From Nonomuraea sp. (GTDB lineage: Bacteria > Actinomycetota > Actinomycetes > Streptosporangiales > Streptosporangiaceae): DNA of 5,493 nucleotides. Shown here one piece after another: positions 1 through 5,404 of this stretch. Positions within the stretch are counted from its first letter, which is position 1. Every line of letters begins with the position of its first letter. Under the pieces are notes generated by a model. It was not told the DNA's origin and ran no database searches. It saw only the letters and a list, made by a program, of their open reading frames with translations. A program made the translations under genes and the position numbers. The stretch covers positions 1 to 5,493 of the forward strand of contig JABFVJ010000228.1 in NCBI GenBank assembly GCA_013362835.1, given 5' to 3'.

Positions 1-807
1 GTGGCCGCGACGGCGATCGCGCTCGCCGCGTGGGCGGCCACCGGCACGCTCACGATCGACCGCCTGGCCCTCGCGATCACGATCGTCATCCTGATCGTGC
101 CGATCGTGTACTTCGCCTACATCCTCATGGGCAGCCACAACCTCACCGACGAGGAACGCAGCCGGATGAAGGCCTACATCTGGCTGTTCGTGGCGGCGGC
201 CATCTTCTGGATGATCTACGACCTGGCGCCGAGCAAGCTGCTGTTCTTCGCCGCCGACCACACCCGGCTGTCGCTGTTCGGCGTGCCGATCCAGGCCGCC
301 ACGACGCAGTCGTTCAACCCGCTGTTCATCATGATCTTCGTGCCGGTGTTCGCGGCGTTGTGGGTGAAGCTCGGGGTGCGGGTGAGCACGCCGCAGAAGT
401 TCGGGTTCGCGCTGGTCATGGTGGGGCTGAGCTTCGTGGTGATGGCTCTGGCGGCGTCCCTGGCGGGTGGGGGCCGGGTGTCGGTGTGGTGGCTGGTGCT
501 GGTCTACCTGATCCAGGTGTTCGGCGAGCTGTCGCTGAGCCCGGTCGGGCTGTCGGTGACGACGAAGCTGGCGCCGGAGGCGTTCAAGGGGCAGATGCTG
601 GGGATCTGGTTCATCGCGGTGTCGGTGGGCGACGCGGTCGGCGGGCAGACCGGGCGGCTCACCCACTACCTGTCCGATCCGGCCTACTACCTGGTGCTGG
701 CCGTCATGGCGATCGTGGCCGGGCTGGCGCTGTTCCTGTTCACGCGGAGGCTGCGGGTGCTCATGGCCGAGCACTACCATGCCGCGGCCATGCCTCCGAT
801 CCGGTAA
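1..807 (+). CDS. POT/PTR2-family proton-coupled peptide transporter, C-terminal part (5' truncated by window edge)
   Basis: This is the C-terminal half of an inner-membrane proton:di/tripeptide symporter of the POT (PTR2) family within the MFS. The 268 visible residues hold about six hydrophobic segments, near residues 21-43, 58-82, 102-122, 134-155, 161-185 and 226-249. The best family signature is at residues 173-216, with FGELSLSPVGLSVTTKLAP followed by GQMLGIWFIAVS and GDAVGG. FNPLFIMIFVPVFAALW (about 105-121) is also typical. The family is usually 450-500 residues, so roughly 200 N-terminal residues, including the ExxER proton-coupling motif, lie outside the window. The GTG at base 1 is an internal codon, not a start. 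In the TM7 segment FWMIYDLAPSK the usual E/D-Q pair reads D74-L75. The TAA stop lies 11 bases before the next gene, which suggests co-transcription. Family assignment is firm, but the substrate cannot be read from this half. Confidence 0.9.
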   Translation: MAATAIALAAWAATGTLTIDRLALAITIVILIVPIVYFAYILMGSHNLTDEERSRMKAYIWLFVAAAIFWMIYDLAPSKLLFFAADHTRLSLFGVPIQAATTQSFNPLFIMIFVPVFAALWVKLGVRVSTPQKFGFALVMVGLSFVVMALAASLAGGGRVSVWWLVLVYLIQVFGELSLSPVGLSVTTKLAPEAFKGQMLGIWFIAVSVGDAVGGQTGRLTHYLSDPAYYLVLAVMAIVAGLALFLFTRRLRVLMAEHYHAAAMPPIR

Positions 808-818
808 AACTTCCCAAC

Positions 819-1430
819 GTGTCGCAACTTCTCGACCTTGTCGGAATTTTCGTGTTCGCCCTGTCCGGCGGGCTCATGGGCGTACGCAAACGGCTCGACG
901 TGGTCGGGATGGGCGTGCTGGCGGAGATGACCGCGCTCGGCGGCGGCGTGGCCCGCGACCTCATACTCAACGTCCGGCCCGCCGCCTTCCAGAGCCTCGG
1001 CTACGTGCTGGTCCCCCTGGCCGCCACGGCCATCGTCTTCTTCTGGCATCCGCACGTGGCCCGCGTGATGCCCGCCATCCTCGTGCTGGACGCGGCCGGT
1101 CTCGGCCTGTTCTCGGCCGTCGGCACCGAGAAGGCCCTGGAGTACGGCCTGAGCCCCCTGCACGCCGCGCTCCTCGGCGTGGTGACCGCGGTCGGCGGCG
1201 GCATGATCCGCGACGTGCTGGCCGGCGAGATCCCCACGCTGCTCTACGACCGCCAGCTGTACGCCGTGCCCGCGCTCCTCGGCTCGGCCGTGATGGCCGG
1301 GGTCTACTCGGCGGGCCTGCACGGCTGGCCGGCCACGCTGGCGGCGGCGATGCTGGCGTTCGGGCTGCGCATCACCGCCATGCGCCGCAACTGGCGCGCC
1401 CCGCTGGCCAAGGACGCCGGGGAGACCTAG
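819..1430 (+). CDS. UPF0126 / prokaryotic TRIC-type trimeric intracellular cation channel family protein
   Basis: This is a small polytopic membrane protein of 203 residues, the normal length for the family (about 200-220). It shows the expected internal duplication. Repeat one carries ALSGGLMGVRKRLDVVGMG and then GGGVARD (GGG 41-43, R46, D47). Repeat two carries DAAGLGLFSAVGTEKAL and then GGGMIRD (GGG 126-128, R131, D132), followed by GEIP. Prokaryotic homologues of animal TRIC channels form homotrimers that conduct monovalent cations, so potassium/sodium flux is the likely role; that is family knowledge. GTG 819 was chosen because the recognisable protein begins SQLLDLVGIFVFALSGG right after it, and the open frame upstream of it is low-complexity Arg/Gly/His shadow translation. 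There is no Shine-Dalgarno sequence, so translation probably relies on coupling to the upstream stop at 807 or on a leaderless transcript. The stop overlaps that of the convergent regulator. Confidence 0.9.
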   Translation: MSQLLDLVGIFVFALSGGLMGVRKRLDVVGMGVLAEMTALGGGVARDLILNVRPAAFQSLGYVLVPLAATAIVFFWHPHVARVMPAILVLDAAGLGLFSAVGTEKALEYGLSPLHAALLGVVTAVGGGMIRDVLAGEIPTLLYDRQLYAVPALLGSAVMAGVYSAGLHGWPATLAAAMLAFGLRITAMRRNWRAPLAKDAGET

Positions 1431-2857
1431 ACCGTCGGGACGAGCGACTCGGTGCGCGGCCGGGCTCCCGTGGGCCCCTGCGCGCGGGCCAGCGCGACGC
1501 GGGCGACGGCGTCCGCCACGACCTGGGGCGGCAGGGTGAACGGGAGCCGCAGGTAGCCCTCCAGCGTGCCTTCCAGGCCGAACCAGGGGCCGGGCGCGAG
1601 GCGTACGCCGTGGGAGGCCGCGGCCTCGGCGAGCGGGGTGGAGGCGTCGCCGTTGAGCCGCACCCACAGCGTGCCGCCGCCGCGCGGGACGGTGAACGTC
1701 CACTCGGGCAGGTGGCGGCCGAGCGCGGACACCAGCGCCTCGCGGGAGGCGCGCAGGCCGCGGCGGCGTTCGGCGCGGGTCTCCTCCAGCCGGTCGAACA
1801 GGCGGGCGGTGACGAGCTGCTCCATGACCGGGCTGGAGATGTCCACGGCCGAGCGATGCCTGGCCAGGCGGCGGGCGAGGGCCGCGGTGGTGCGGATCCA
1901 GCCGATGCGCAGGCCGCCCCACCACAGCTTGGACGCCGAGCCGATGCTGATCACGCGGCTGTCGGTGTCGAAGGCGGCCATCGGCGCGGTGCGCGGCACC
2001 TCGTCCAGGGCGAGTTCGCTCCAGGTCTCGTCGACCAGCAGCATGGTGTCGTTGCGGCGGGCGGCGCCGGTGACGGCGGCGCGGGTGCCGTCGTCCATGA
2101 GGGCGCCGGTGGGGTTCTGGAAGTCGGGCATGAGGTAGGCCAGGCGGGCGGCGGACTGGCGCATCGCCGCGGCCACCAGGTCGGGCTGCCAGCCCTGGTG
2201 GGAGATGCCGATGGGGACGATCCGCGCGCCGTACTGGCGGGCCACGTCGATGGCGTGCGGGTAGGTCGGCGACTCCACCATGACCGGGTCGCCCGGCCCG
2301 ATCAGCAGGCCGGCCACGAGCTGGATCGCGTGCTGCGAGCCGGTGGTGACGACGATCTGCTCGGGCCTGGTGGCCAGGCCGCGCTCGGTGTAGCGGGCGG
2401 CGATGCGCTCCCTGAGCAGCGGCAGGCCCATCGGGTCGTAGCCGTTGCCCATGGCGTACCTGGGCAGGTCCTCCAGGGCCTCGGCCATGGCGGCGCGCAG
2501 GGCGGAGGGCGCGGACGGGGCGGCGCAGTGGAGCTGGATCAGGCCGTCGTCGCCGGTGCTGAGCCACGGGTTCTCGCGGGCCGTGGCCGGGTCGGGCAGG
2601 GTCGTCCAGCTTCCCGAGCCCTGCCGGCTCTCCAGGAAGCCGCGTTCGCGCAGCAGGTCGTAGGCCGCGGTGACGGTCGTGCGGCTGACGCCCAGGGTCT
2701 CGGCCAGGTGGCGTTCGGCGGGCATGCGGACGCGTACCGGGAGCTGGCCGTCCATGATGAGCGCGCGCACGCCGTCGGCGAGCGCGCGGTAGTAGGGCCG
2801 CGCCGCCGGGTCGACGTCGACCAGCCGGGCCACCTGAACCGCCGACACATGCCTCAT
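1427..2857 (-). CDS. MocR-type transcriptional regulator (GntR wHTH + aminotransferase-like PLP domain), YczR-like
   Basis: This 476-residue regulator has the usual MocR size. Residues about 20-87 are a GntR-type winged helix, with PAERHLAETLGVSRTTV (46-62) as the helix-turn-helix and LLRERGFLESRQGSGSW (68-84) as the wing. After a short linker, from about 105 to the end, comes a fold-type I aminotransferase-like domain. It keeps N248-P-T-G (cofactor ring contact), D276-E (pyridine nitrogen), SASK310 (Schiff-base lysine, codon 1928-1930), R317 near the phosphate site, and R437 in YLRLPF at the usual carboxylate-binding position. The protein should bind PLP and sense PLP or an amino compound; such proteins normally do not act as transaminases. 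Its divergent YczE-like neighbour marks it as YczR-like rather than PdxR, GabR or TauR. ATG 2857 is preferred; GTG 2848 is a near alternative. The downstream end overlaps the convergent TRIC-type gene by 4 bp. Confidence 0.92.
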   Translation of the reverse strand: MRHVSAVQVARLVDVDPAARPYYRALADGVRALIMDGQLPVRVRMPAERHLAETLGVSRTTVTAAYDLLRERGFLESRQGSGSWTTLPDPATARENPWLSTGDDGLIQLHCAAPSAPSALRAAMAEALEDLPRYAMGNGYDPMGLPLLRERIAARYTERGLATRPEQIVVTTGSQHAIQLVAGLLIGPGDPVMVESPTYPHAIDVARQYGARIVPIGISHQGWQPDLVAAAMRQSAARLAYLMPDFQNPTGALMDDGTRAAVTGAARRNDTMLLVDETWSELALDEVPRTAPMAAFDTDSRVISIGSASKLWWGGLRIGWIRTTAALARRLARHRSAVDISSPVMEQLVTARLFDRLEETRAERRRGLRASREALVSALGRHLPEWTFTVPRGGGTLWVRLNGDASTPLAEAAASHGVRLAPGPWFGLEGTLEGYLRLPFTLPPQVVADAVARVALARAQGPTGARPRTESLVPTV

Positions 2858-2863
2858 AAGGCC

Positions 2864-2892
2864 ACTTTTCACGATTGGCCCTGTTTTGGCAA
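2864..2892 (-). promoter_or_regulatory. Possible promoter of the MocR-type regulator gene
   Basis: On the minus strand, TTGCCA (2892-2887, five of six to the TTGACA consensus) is followed after 17 bp by AAAAGT (2869-2864), a poor -10 element. The ATG lies 6 bases further on, so the transcript would be leaderless or nearly so. The -35 element coincides with the centre of the candidate operator, which would give autorepression. The assignment is tentative because the -10 is weak. Confidence 0.3.
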
Positions 2893-2909
2893 GCCAATGG
2901 CCTGCCACT
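2874..2909. promoter_or_regulatory. Candidate MocR operator: paired ATTGGC/GCCAAT half-sites in the divergent intergenic region
   Basis: Four half-sites are arranged symmetrically. ATTGGC (2874-2879) and TTTGGC (2885-2890) point one way, 11 bp apart. GCCAAT (2893-2898) and GCCACT (2904-2909) point the other way, also 11 bp apart. The symmetry centre lies between 2891 and 2892. The core TTGGCAAGCCAA (2886-2897) is a perfect 5+2+5 inverted repeat, and the outer pair matches at 5 of 6 positions (one mismatch, 2875/2908). A fifth copy, GCCACT, sits at 2861-2866 next to the regulator start. An 11-bp repeat places half-sites on one helical face. MocR proteins such as GabR and PdxR are known to need direct plus inverted repeats between divergent genes. 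That this one is bound by the adjacent regulator is inference. Confidence 0.6.
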
Positions 2910-2914
2910 GTGGG
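2886..2914 (+). promoter_or_regulatory. Possible activator-dependent promoter of the YczE-like gene
   Basis: TTGGCA (2886-2891, five of six to TTGACA) is followed after 17 bp by TGTGGG (2909-2914), which hardly resembles a -10 element, and the ATG starts 6 bases later at 2921. The good -35 with a very poor -10 suggests that, if this is the promoter, it needs help from a bound regulator. It shares its -35 bases with the opposite promoter inside the palindromic core. This reading is speculative. Confidence 0.25.
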
Positions 2915-2920
2915 TCCATC

Positions 2921-3523
2921 ATGAGCGAAGCAACCGTCCCCCGCCTGAGTTCCCTTCCCTCCCGCCTCCTGCGCCTGTACGGCGGCCTGGCCCTGTACGG
3001 CACCGGCATCGGCCTCCAGGTGGAGTCGGGTCTCGGCAACGACCCCTGGGACGTCTTCCACCAGGGCCTGGCGATCAGGACGGGCGTGTCCATCGGCACG
3101 GTCATCATCGGCGTCGGCGCCCTGGTGATGCTGCTGTGGATCCCGCTGCGCCAGCGGCCGGGCGTCGGCACGATCAGCAACGTCGTGTTCCTCGGCCTGT
3201 TCGCCGACGCGGCGATCTACCTGCTGCCGACCCCGACGCACCTGGCCGTCCAGTCCCTGTACGTGGCCTCCGGCGTGGTCGCCGTCGCGCTGGCCACCGT
3301 GCTCTACATCGGCGCCGGCATGGGCCCCGGCCCGCGCGACGGCGTCATGACCGGCCTGGTACGACTCGGCCTGTCCGTACGGCTCGGCCGTTTCCTCATC
3401 GAGATCACCGTGCTGGCCGCGGGCTGGCTGCTCGGCGGCACGGTCGGCATCGGCACCCTCGTCTTCGCCCTGGCCATCGGGCCGCTGACCCAGCTGTTCA
3501 CCCGCTGGTTCCCCCTGTCGTGA
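2921..3523 (+). CDS. YczE-like integral membrane protein (YczE/YyaS/YitT-type family)
   Basis: This 200-residue protein is made mostly of hydrophobic helices, near residues 19-36, 56-76, 83-102, 110-131, 158-171 and 173-190. The diagnostic stretch is YGTGIGLQVESGLGNDPWDV (26-45), followed by SIGTV and the GVGTISNVVFLGLFAD block (81-96). These fit the YczE-like membrane family found in Bacillus and many actinobacteria; its function and substrate are unknown, and transport or export is only a guess. The second half repeats the same motif order (G133-M-G-P-G-P-R-D140, then GIGTL at 176-180). It is transcribed divergently from the MocR-type regulator across a gap containing the candidate operator. 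ATG 2921 is chosen because it follows a weak GTGGG ribosome-binding site; the in-frame ATG at 2897 lies inside the operator and adds a polar, unrelated peptide. The stop lies within the hairpin that follows. Confidence 0.85.
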   Translation: MSEATVPRLSSLPSRLLRLYGGLALYGTGIGLQVESGLGNDPWDVFHQGLAIRTGVSIGTVIIGVGALVMLLWIPLRQRPGVGTISNVVFLGLFADAAIYLLPTPTHLAVQSLYVASGVVAVALATVLYIGAGMGPGPRDGVMTGLVRLGLSVRLGRFLIEITVLAAGWLLGGTVGIGTLVFALAIGPLTQLFTRWFPLS

Positions 3524-3578
3524 TCATCGCGCCGGGGCCCGGTCCTGACGCGACAGCACCGGACCCGGCGCGGGATCA
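3521..3578 (+). terminator. GC-rich imperfect inverted repeat after the YczE-like gene (terminator-like hairpin or operator)
   Basis: TGATC (3521-3525) pairs with GATCA (3574-3578), and CGCGCCGGG (3528-3536) pairs perfectly with CCCGGCGCG (3564-3572). TCC (3543-3545) can add three pairs with GGA (3561-3563). The left arm carries a 6-base bulge and the loop is about 15 bases. No T tract follows, so this is not a canonical intrinsic terminator, although actinobacterial terminators often lack one. The repeat includes the stop codon of the upstream gene and reaches the -35 region of the GH15 gene, so an operator role for that gene is possible. Confidence 0.4.
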
Positions 3579-3590
3579 CCCCGGCGCGAG

Positions 3591-3596
3591 TAGCGT
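3591..3596 (+). promoter_or_regulatory. -10 element (TAGCGT) of a leaderless promoter for the GH15 gene
   Basis: TAGCGT fits the actinobacterial TANNNT -10 pattern, and its last base is followed by exactly 7 bases before the ATG at 3604. Transcription would therefore start at or next to the A of the ATG. There is no Shine-Dalgarno sequence before this ATG, which fits a leaderless mRNA. No convincing -35 hexamer is seen; that region is occupied by the right arm of the inverted repeat. The spacing is a well-known signature of leaderless genes in actinobacteria. Confidence 0.65.
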
Positions 3597-3603
3597 CTTG
3601 CGC

Positions 3604-5364
3604 ATGCGGATTGAGGACTACGCGCTCATCGGCGACATGCAGTCGGCCGCGCTGGTGGCAAGGGACGGTTCGATCGACTGGCTCTGCCTGCCCCGCTTCG
3701 ACTCCCCCTCGTGCTTCTCGGCCCTGCTCGGCGGCGAGCGCAACGGCCACTGGTGGCTCGGCCCGACGGGCAGGCGGCCGGCCACGCGGCGGCGCTACCG
3801 TCCGGGCACGCTGATCCTGGAGAGCGAGTGGGACACCCCGACGGGCACGGTCCGGGTGATCGACTTCATGCCGCCGCGCGACCGGAACCCCGACGTGGTG
3901 CGCATCGTCGAGGGCGTCTCCGGCAGCGTCGAGGTCTCCACCCAGCTGCGCGTGCGCTTCGACTACGGGCGCATCGTGCCGTGGGTGCGCAGGACCAACG
4001 GTCACCTTCAGGCCATCGGCGGCCCCGACTCGGTGTGGCTGCACTCCCCCGTCCCGCTCAAGGGCGGCGACTACGCCCACCGGGCCACGTTCACCGTCAA
4101 CGAGGGCGACCGGCTGCCGTTCGTGTTCACCTGGCATCCCTCCCACGAGCCGATGCCGACGCAGATCGACTCCGGCCTCCAGCTCGCCGAGACCGAGGCC
4201 ATGTGGACCGAGTGGGTCGGCCGCTGCACCTACGAGGGCCCTTACCGCGAGGCGGTGGTCCGGTCGCTGATCACGCTCAAGGCGCTCACGTACGCGCCGA
4301 CGGGCGGCATCGTGGCCGCGCCCACGACGTCCCTGCCGGAGGACATCGGCGGCGTGCGCAACTGGGACTACCGGTTCTGCTGGCTGCGCGACGCCACGAT
4401 GACGCTCGACGCGCTGATCAGCTCCGGCTACCTGGAGGAGGCCGCAGACTGGCGTTCCTGGCTGCTGCGCGCGATCGCCGGGCGCCCCCAGGACCTGCAG
4501 ATCATGTACGGCGTCGCCGGCGAGCGCCGCCTGCCCGAGCTGCAGCTCGACTGGCTCGACGGCTACGAGGGCTCCCGCCCGGTCAGGATCGGCAACGAGG
4601 CGGTCAAGCAGCTCCAGCTCGACGTCTACGGCGAGGTGATGAACTGCCTCTACGTCGCCCGCACCCGCGGCCTCCCGGCCGACGAACGCGCCTGGACGAT
4701 CCAGCGCCAGCTCCTCGACTACGTGGAGGACCACTGGGACGAGCCCGACGAGGGCCTGTGGGAGGTACGCGGCCCGCGCCGCCACTTCGTGCACTCCAAG
4801 CTGATGTGCTGGGCCGCGCTCGACCGCGCCGTCAAGTACGTCGAGAGCTTCGGCCGTACCGGCCCGGTCGACAAGTGGCGGACGCTGCGCGACGTCGTCC
4901 ACGCCGAGATCTGCGAGAAGGGCTACGACCCGGCCCGCAACACCTTCACCCAGTCCTACGGCTCGTCGGAGCTCGACGCGGCGCTGCTGATGATCCCGGT
5001 CGTCGGCTTCCTGCCGCCCGACGACCCCCGGGTCCTGGGCACGGTGGCGGCGATCGAGAAGGAGCTGATGTCCGACGGGTTCGTGCTGCGCTACCAGCTG
5101 GCGGCCGACAACGACGTCGACGGCCTGCCGGGCGGCGAGGGGGCGTTCCTGGCGTGCAGCTTCTGGCTGGTGGAGGTGATGGCGGCGCAGGGGCGCAAAC
5201 AGGAGGCGACCGAGCTGTTCGAGCGCCTGCTGGAGCTGCGCAACGACGTCGGCCTGCTCGCCGAGGAGTACGACCCGCGCTACGGGCGCCTGGTCGGCAA
5301 CTTCCCGCAGGCGTTCAGCCACGTGCCCCTGGTCCACGCCGCGCGCGCCCTGTCGAAGATGTGA
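3604..5364 (+). CDS. Glycoside hydrolase family 15 protein (trehalase / glucoamylase-like)
   Basis: This 586-residue protein has an N-terminal beta-sandwich domain beginning RIEDYALIGDMQSAALVA (2-19) and then DGSIDWLCLPRFDSPSCF (21-38). An (alpha/alpha)6-barrel follows from about residue 225. Family landmarks are EDIGGVRNWDYRFCWLRD (246-263, containing the WLRD substrate-binding motif), GLWEVRG (384-390, E387 the likely general acid), HSKLMCW (397-403), and GLLAEEYDP (550-558, E554 or E555 the likely general base). No catalytic landmark is missing. GH15 enzymes invert configuration while cleaving alpha-glucosidic bonds; actinobacterial relatives include the phosphate-dependent mycobacterial trehalase as well as glucoamylase-like enzymes. 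There is no signal peptide, so it is cytoplasmic, and trehalose or a short alpha-glucan is the likely substrate. It is somewhat shorter than mycobacterial trehalases (about 640-670, from memory). ATG 3604 is supported by the leaderless promoter and the conserved N-terminus. No other sugar gene is adjacent. Confidence 0.92.
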   Translation: MRIEDYALIGDMQSAALVARDGSIDWLCLPRFDSPSCFSALLGGERNGHWWLGPTGRRPATRRRYRPGTLILESEWDTPTGTVRVIDFMPPRDRNPDVVRIVEGVSGSVEVSTQLRVRFDYGRIVPWVRRTNGHLQAIGGPDSVWLHSPVPLKGGDYAHRATFTVNEGDRLPFVFTWHPSHEPMPTQIDSGLQLAETEAMWTEWVGRCTYEGPYREAVVRSLITLKALTYAPTGGIVAAPTTSLPEDIGGVRNWDYRFCWLRDATMTLDALISSGYLEEAADWRSWLLRAIAGRPQDLQIMYGVAGERRLPELQLDWLDGYEGSRPVRIGNEAVKQLQLDVYGEVMNCLYVARTRGLPADERAWTIQRQLLDYVEDHWDEPDEGLWEVRGPRRHFVHSKLMCWAALDRAVKYVESFGRTGPVDKWRTLRDVVHAEICEKGYDPARNTFTQSYGSSELDAALLMIPVVGFLPPDDPRVLGTVAAIEKELMSDGFVLRYQLAADNDVDGLPGGEGAFLACSFWLVEVMAAQGRKQEATELFERLLELRNDVGLLAEEYDPRYGRLVGNFPQAFSHVPLVHAARALSKM

Positions 5365-5376
5365 GGCACGTTTCCG

Positions 5377-5395
5377 GTCCCGCTCATCGTGGGAC
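5377..5395 (+). terminator. Small stem-loop between the GH15 gene and the FAD oxidoreductase gene
   Basis: GTCCCGC (5377-5383) pairs with GTGGGAC (5389-5395) in a 7-bp stem with one G-T pair and a 5-base loop, TCATC. It begins 12 bases after the GH15 stop. There is no T tract. It could act as a weak terminator or attenuator, or it could sequester the only purine-rich stretch (GGGA, 5391-5394) before the next start. The stem is short enough to be chance in DNA this GC-rich. Confidence 0.35.
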
Positions 5396-5404
5396 AGACC
5401 ACGC

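Noticed and set aside
1..3. GTG at the first base as a start codon for the transporter
   Set aside because: The sequence from it begins mid-family with only the C-terminal half of a POT protein, so the gene simply enters from outside the window.
30..818. Possible N-terminal extension of the TRIC-type protein through an open frame overlapping the transporter gene
   Set aside because: The extension is low-complexity shadow translation of the transporter, and the conserved protein begins right at GTG 819.
774..2897. A very long open frame on the minus strand spanning the TRIC-type gene and the regulator
   Set aside because: Its translation is Arg/Pro/Gly/His-rich shadow sequence without family motifs, and it conflicts with two well-supported genes.
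2897..2920. Alternative ATG at 2897 for the YczE-like gene
   Set aside because: It lies within the palindromic half-site array, lacks a ribosome-binding site and adds eight non-conserved residues (MACHCGSI).
2858..3241. Possible upstream start for the MocR-type regulator, since its frame stays open to 3241
   Set aside because: The extra stretch is antisense to the YczE-like gene and crosses the operator; the regulator has normal length from ATG 2857.
2875..3603. Upstream extension of the GH15 frame over the YczE-like gene
   Set aside because: It translates to Arg/Pro-rich shadow sequence; the leaderless promoter and the conserved N-terminus place the start at 3604.
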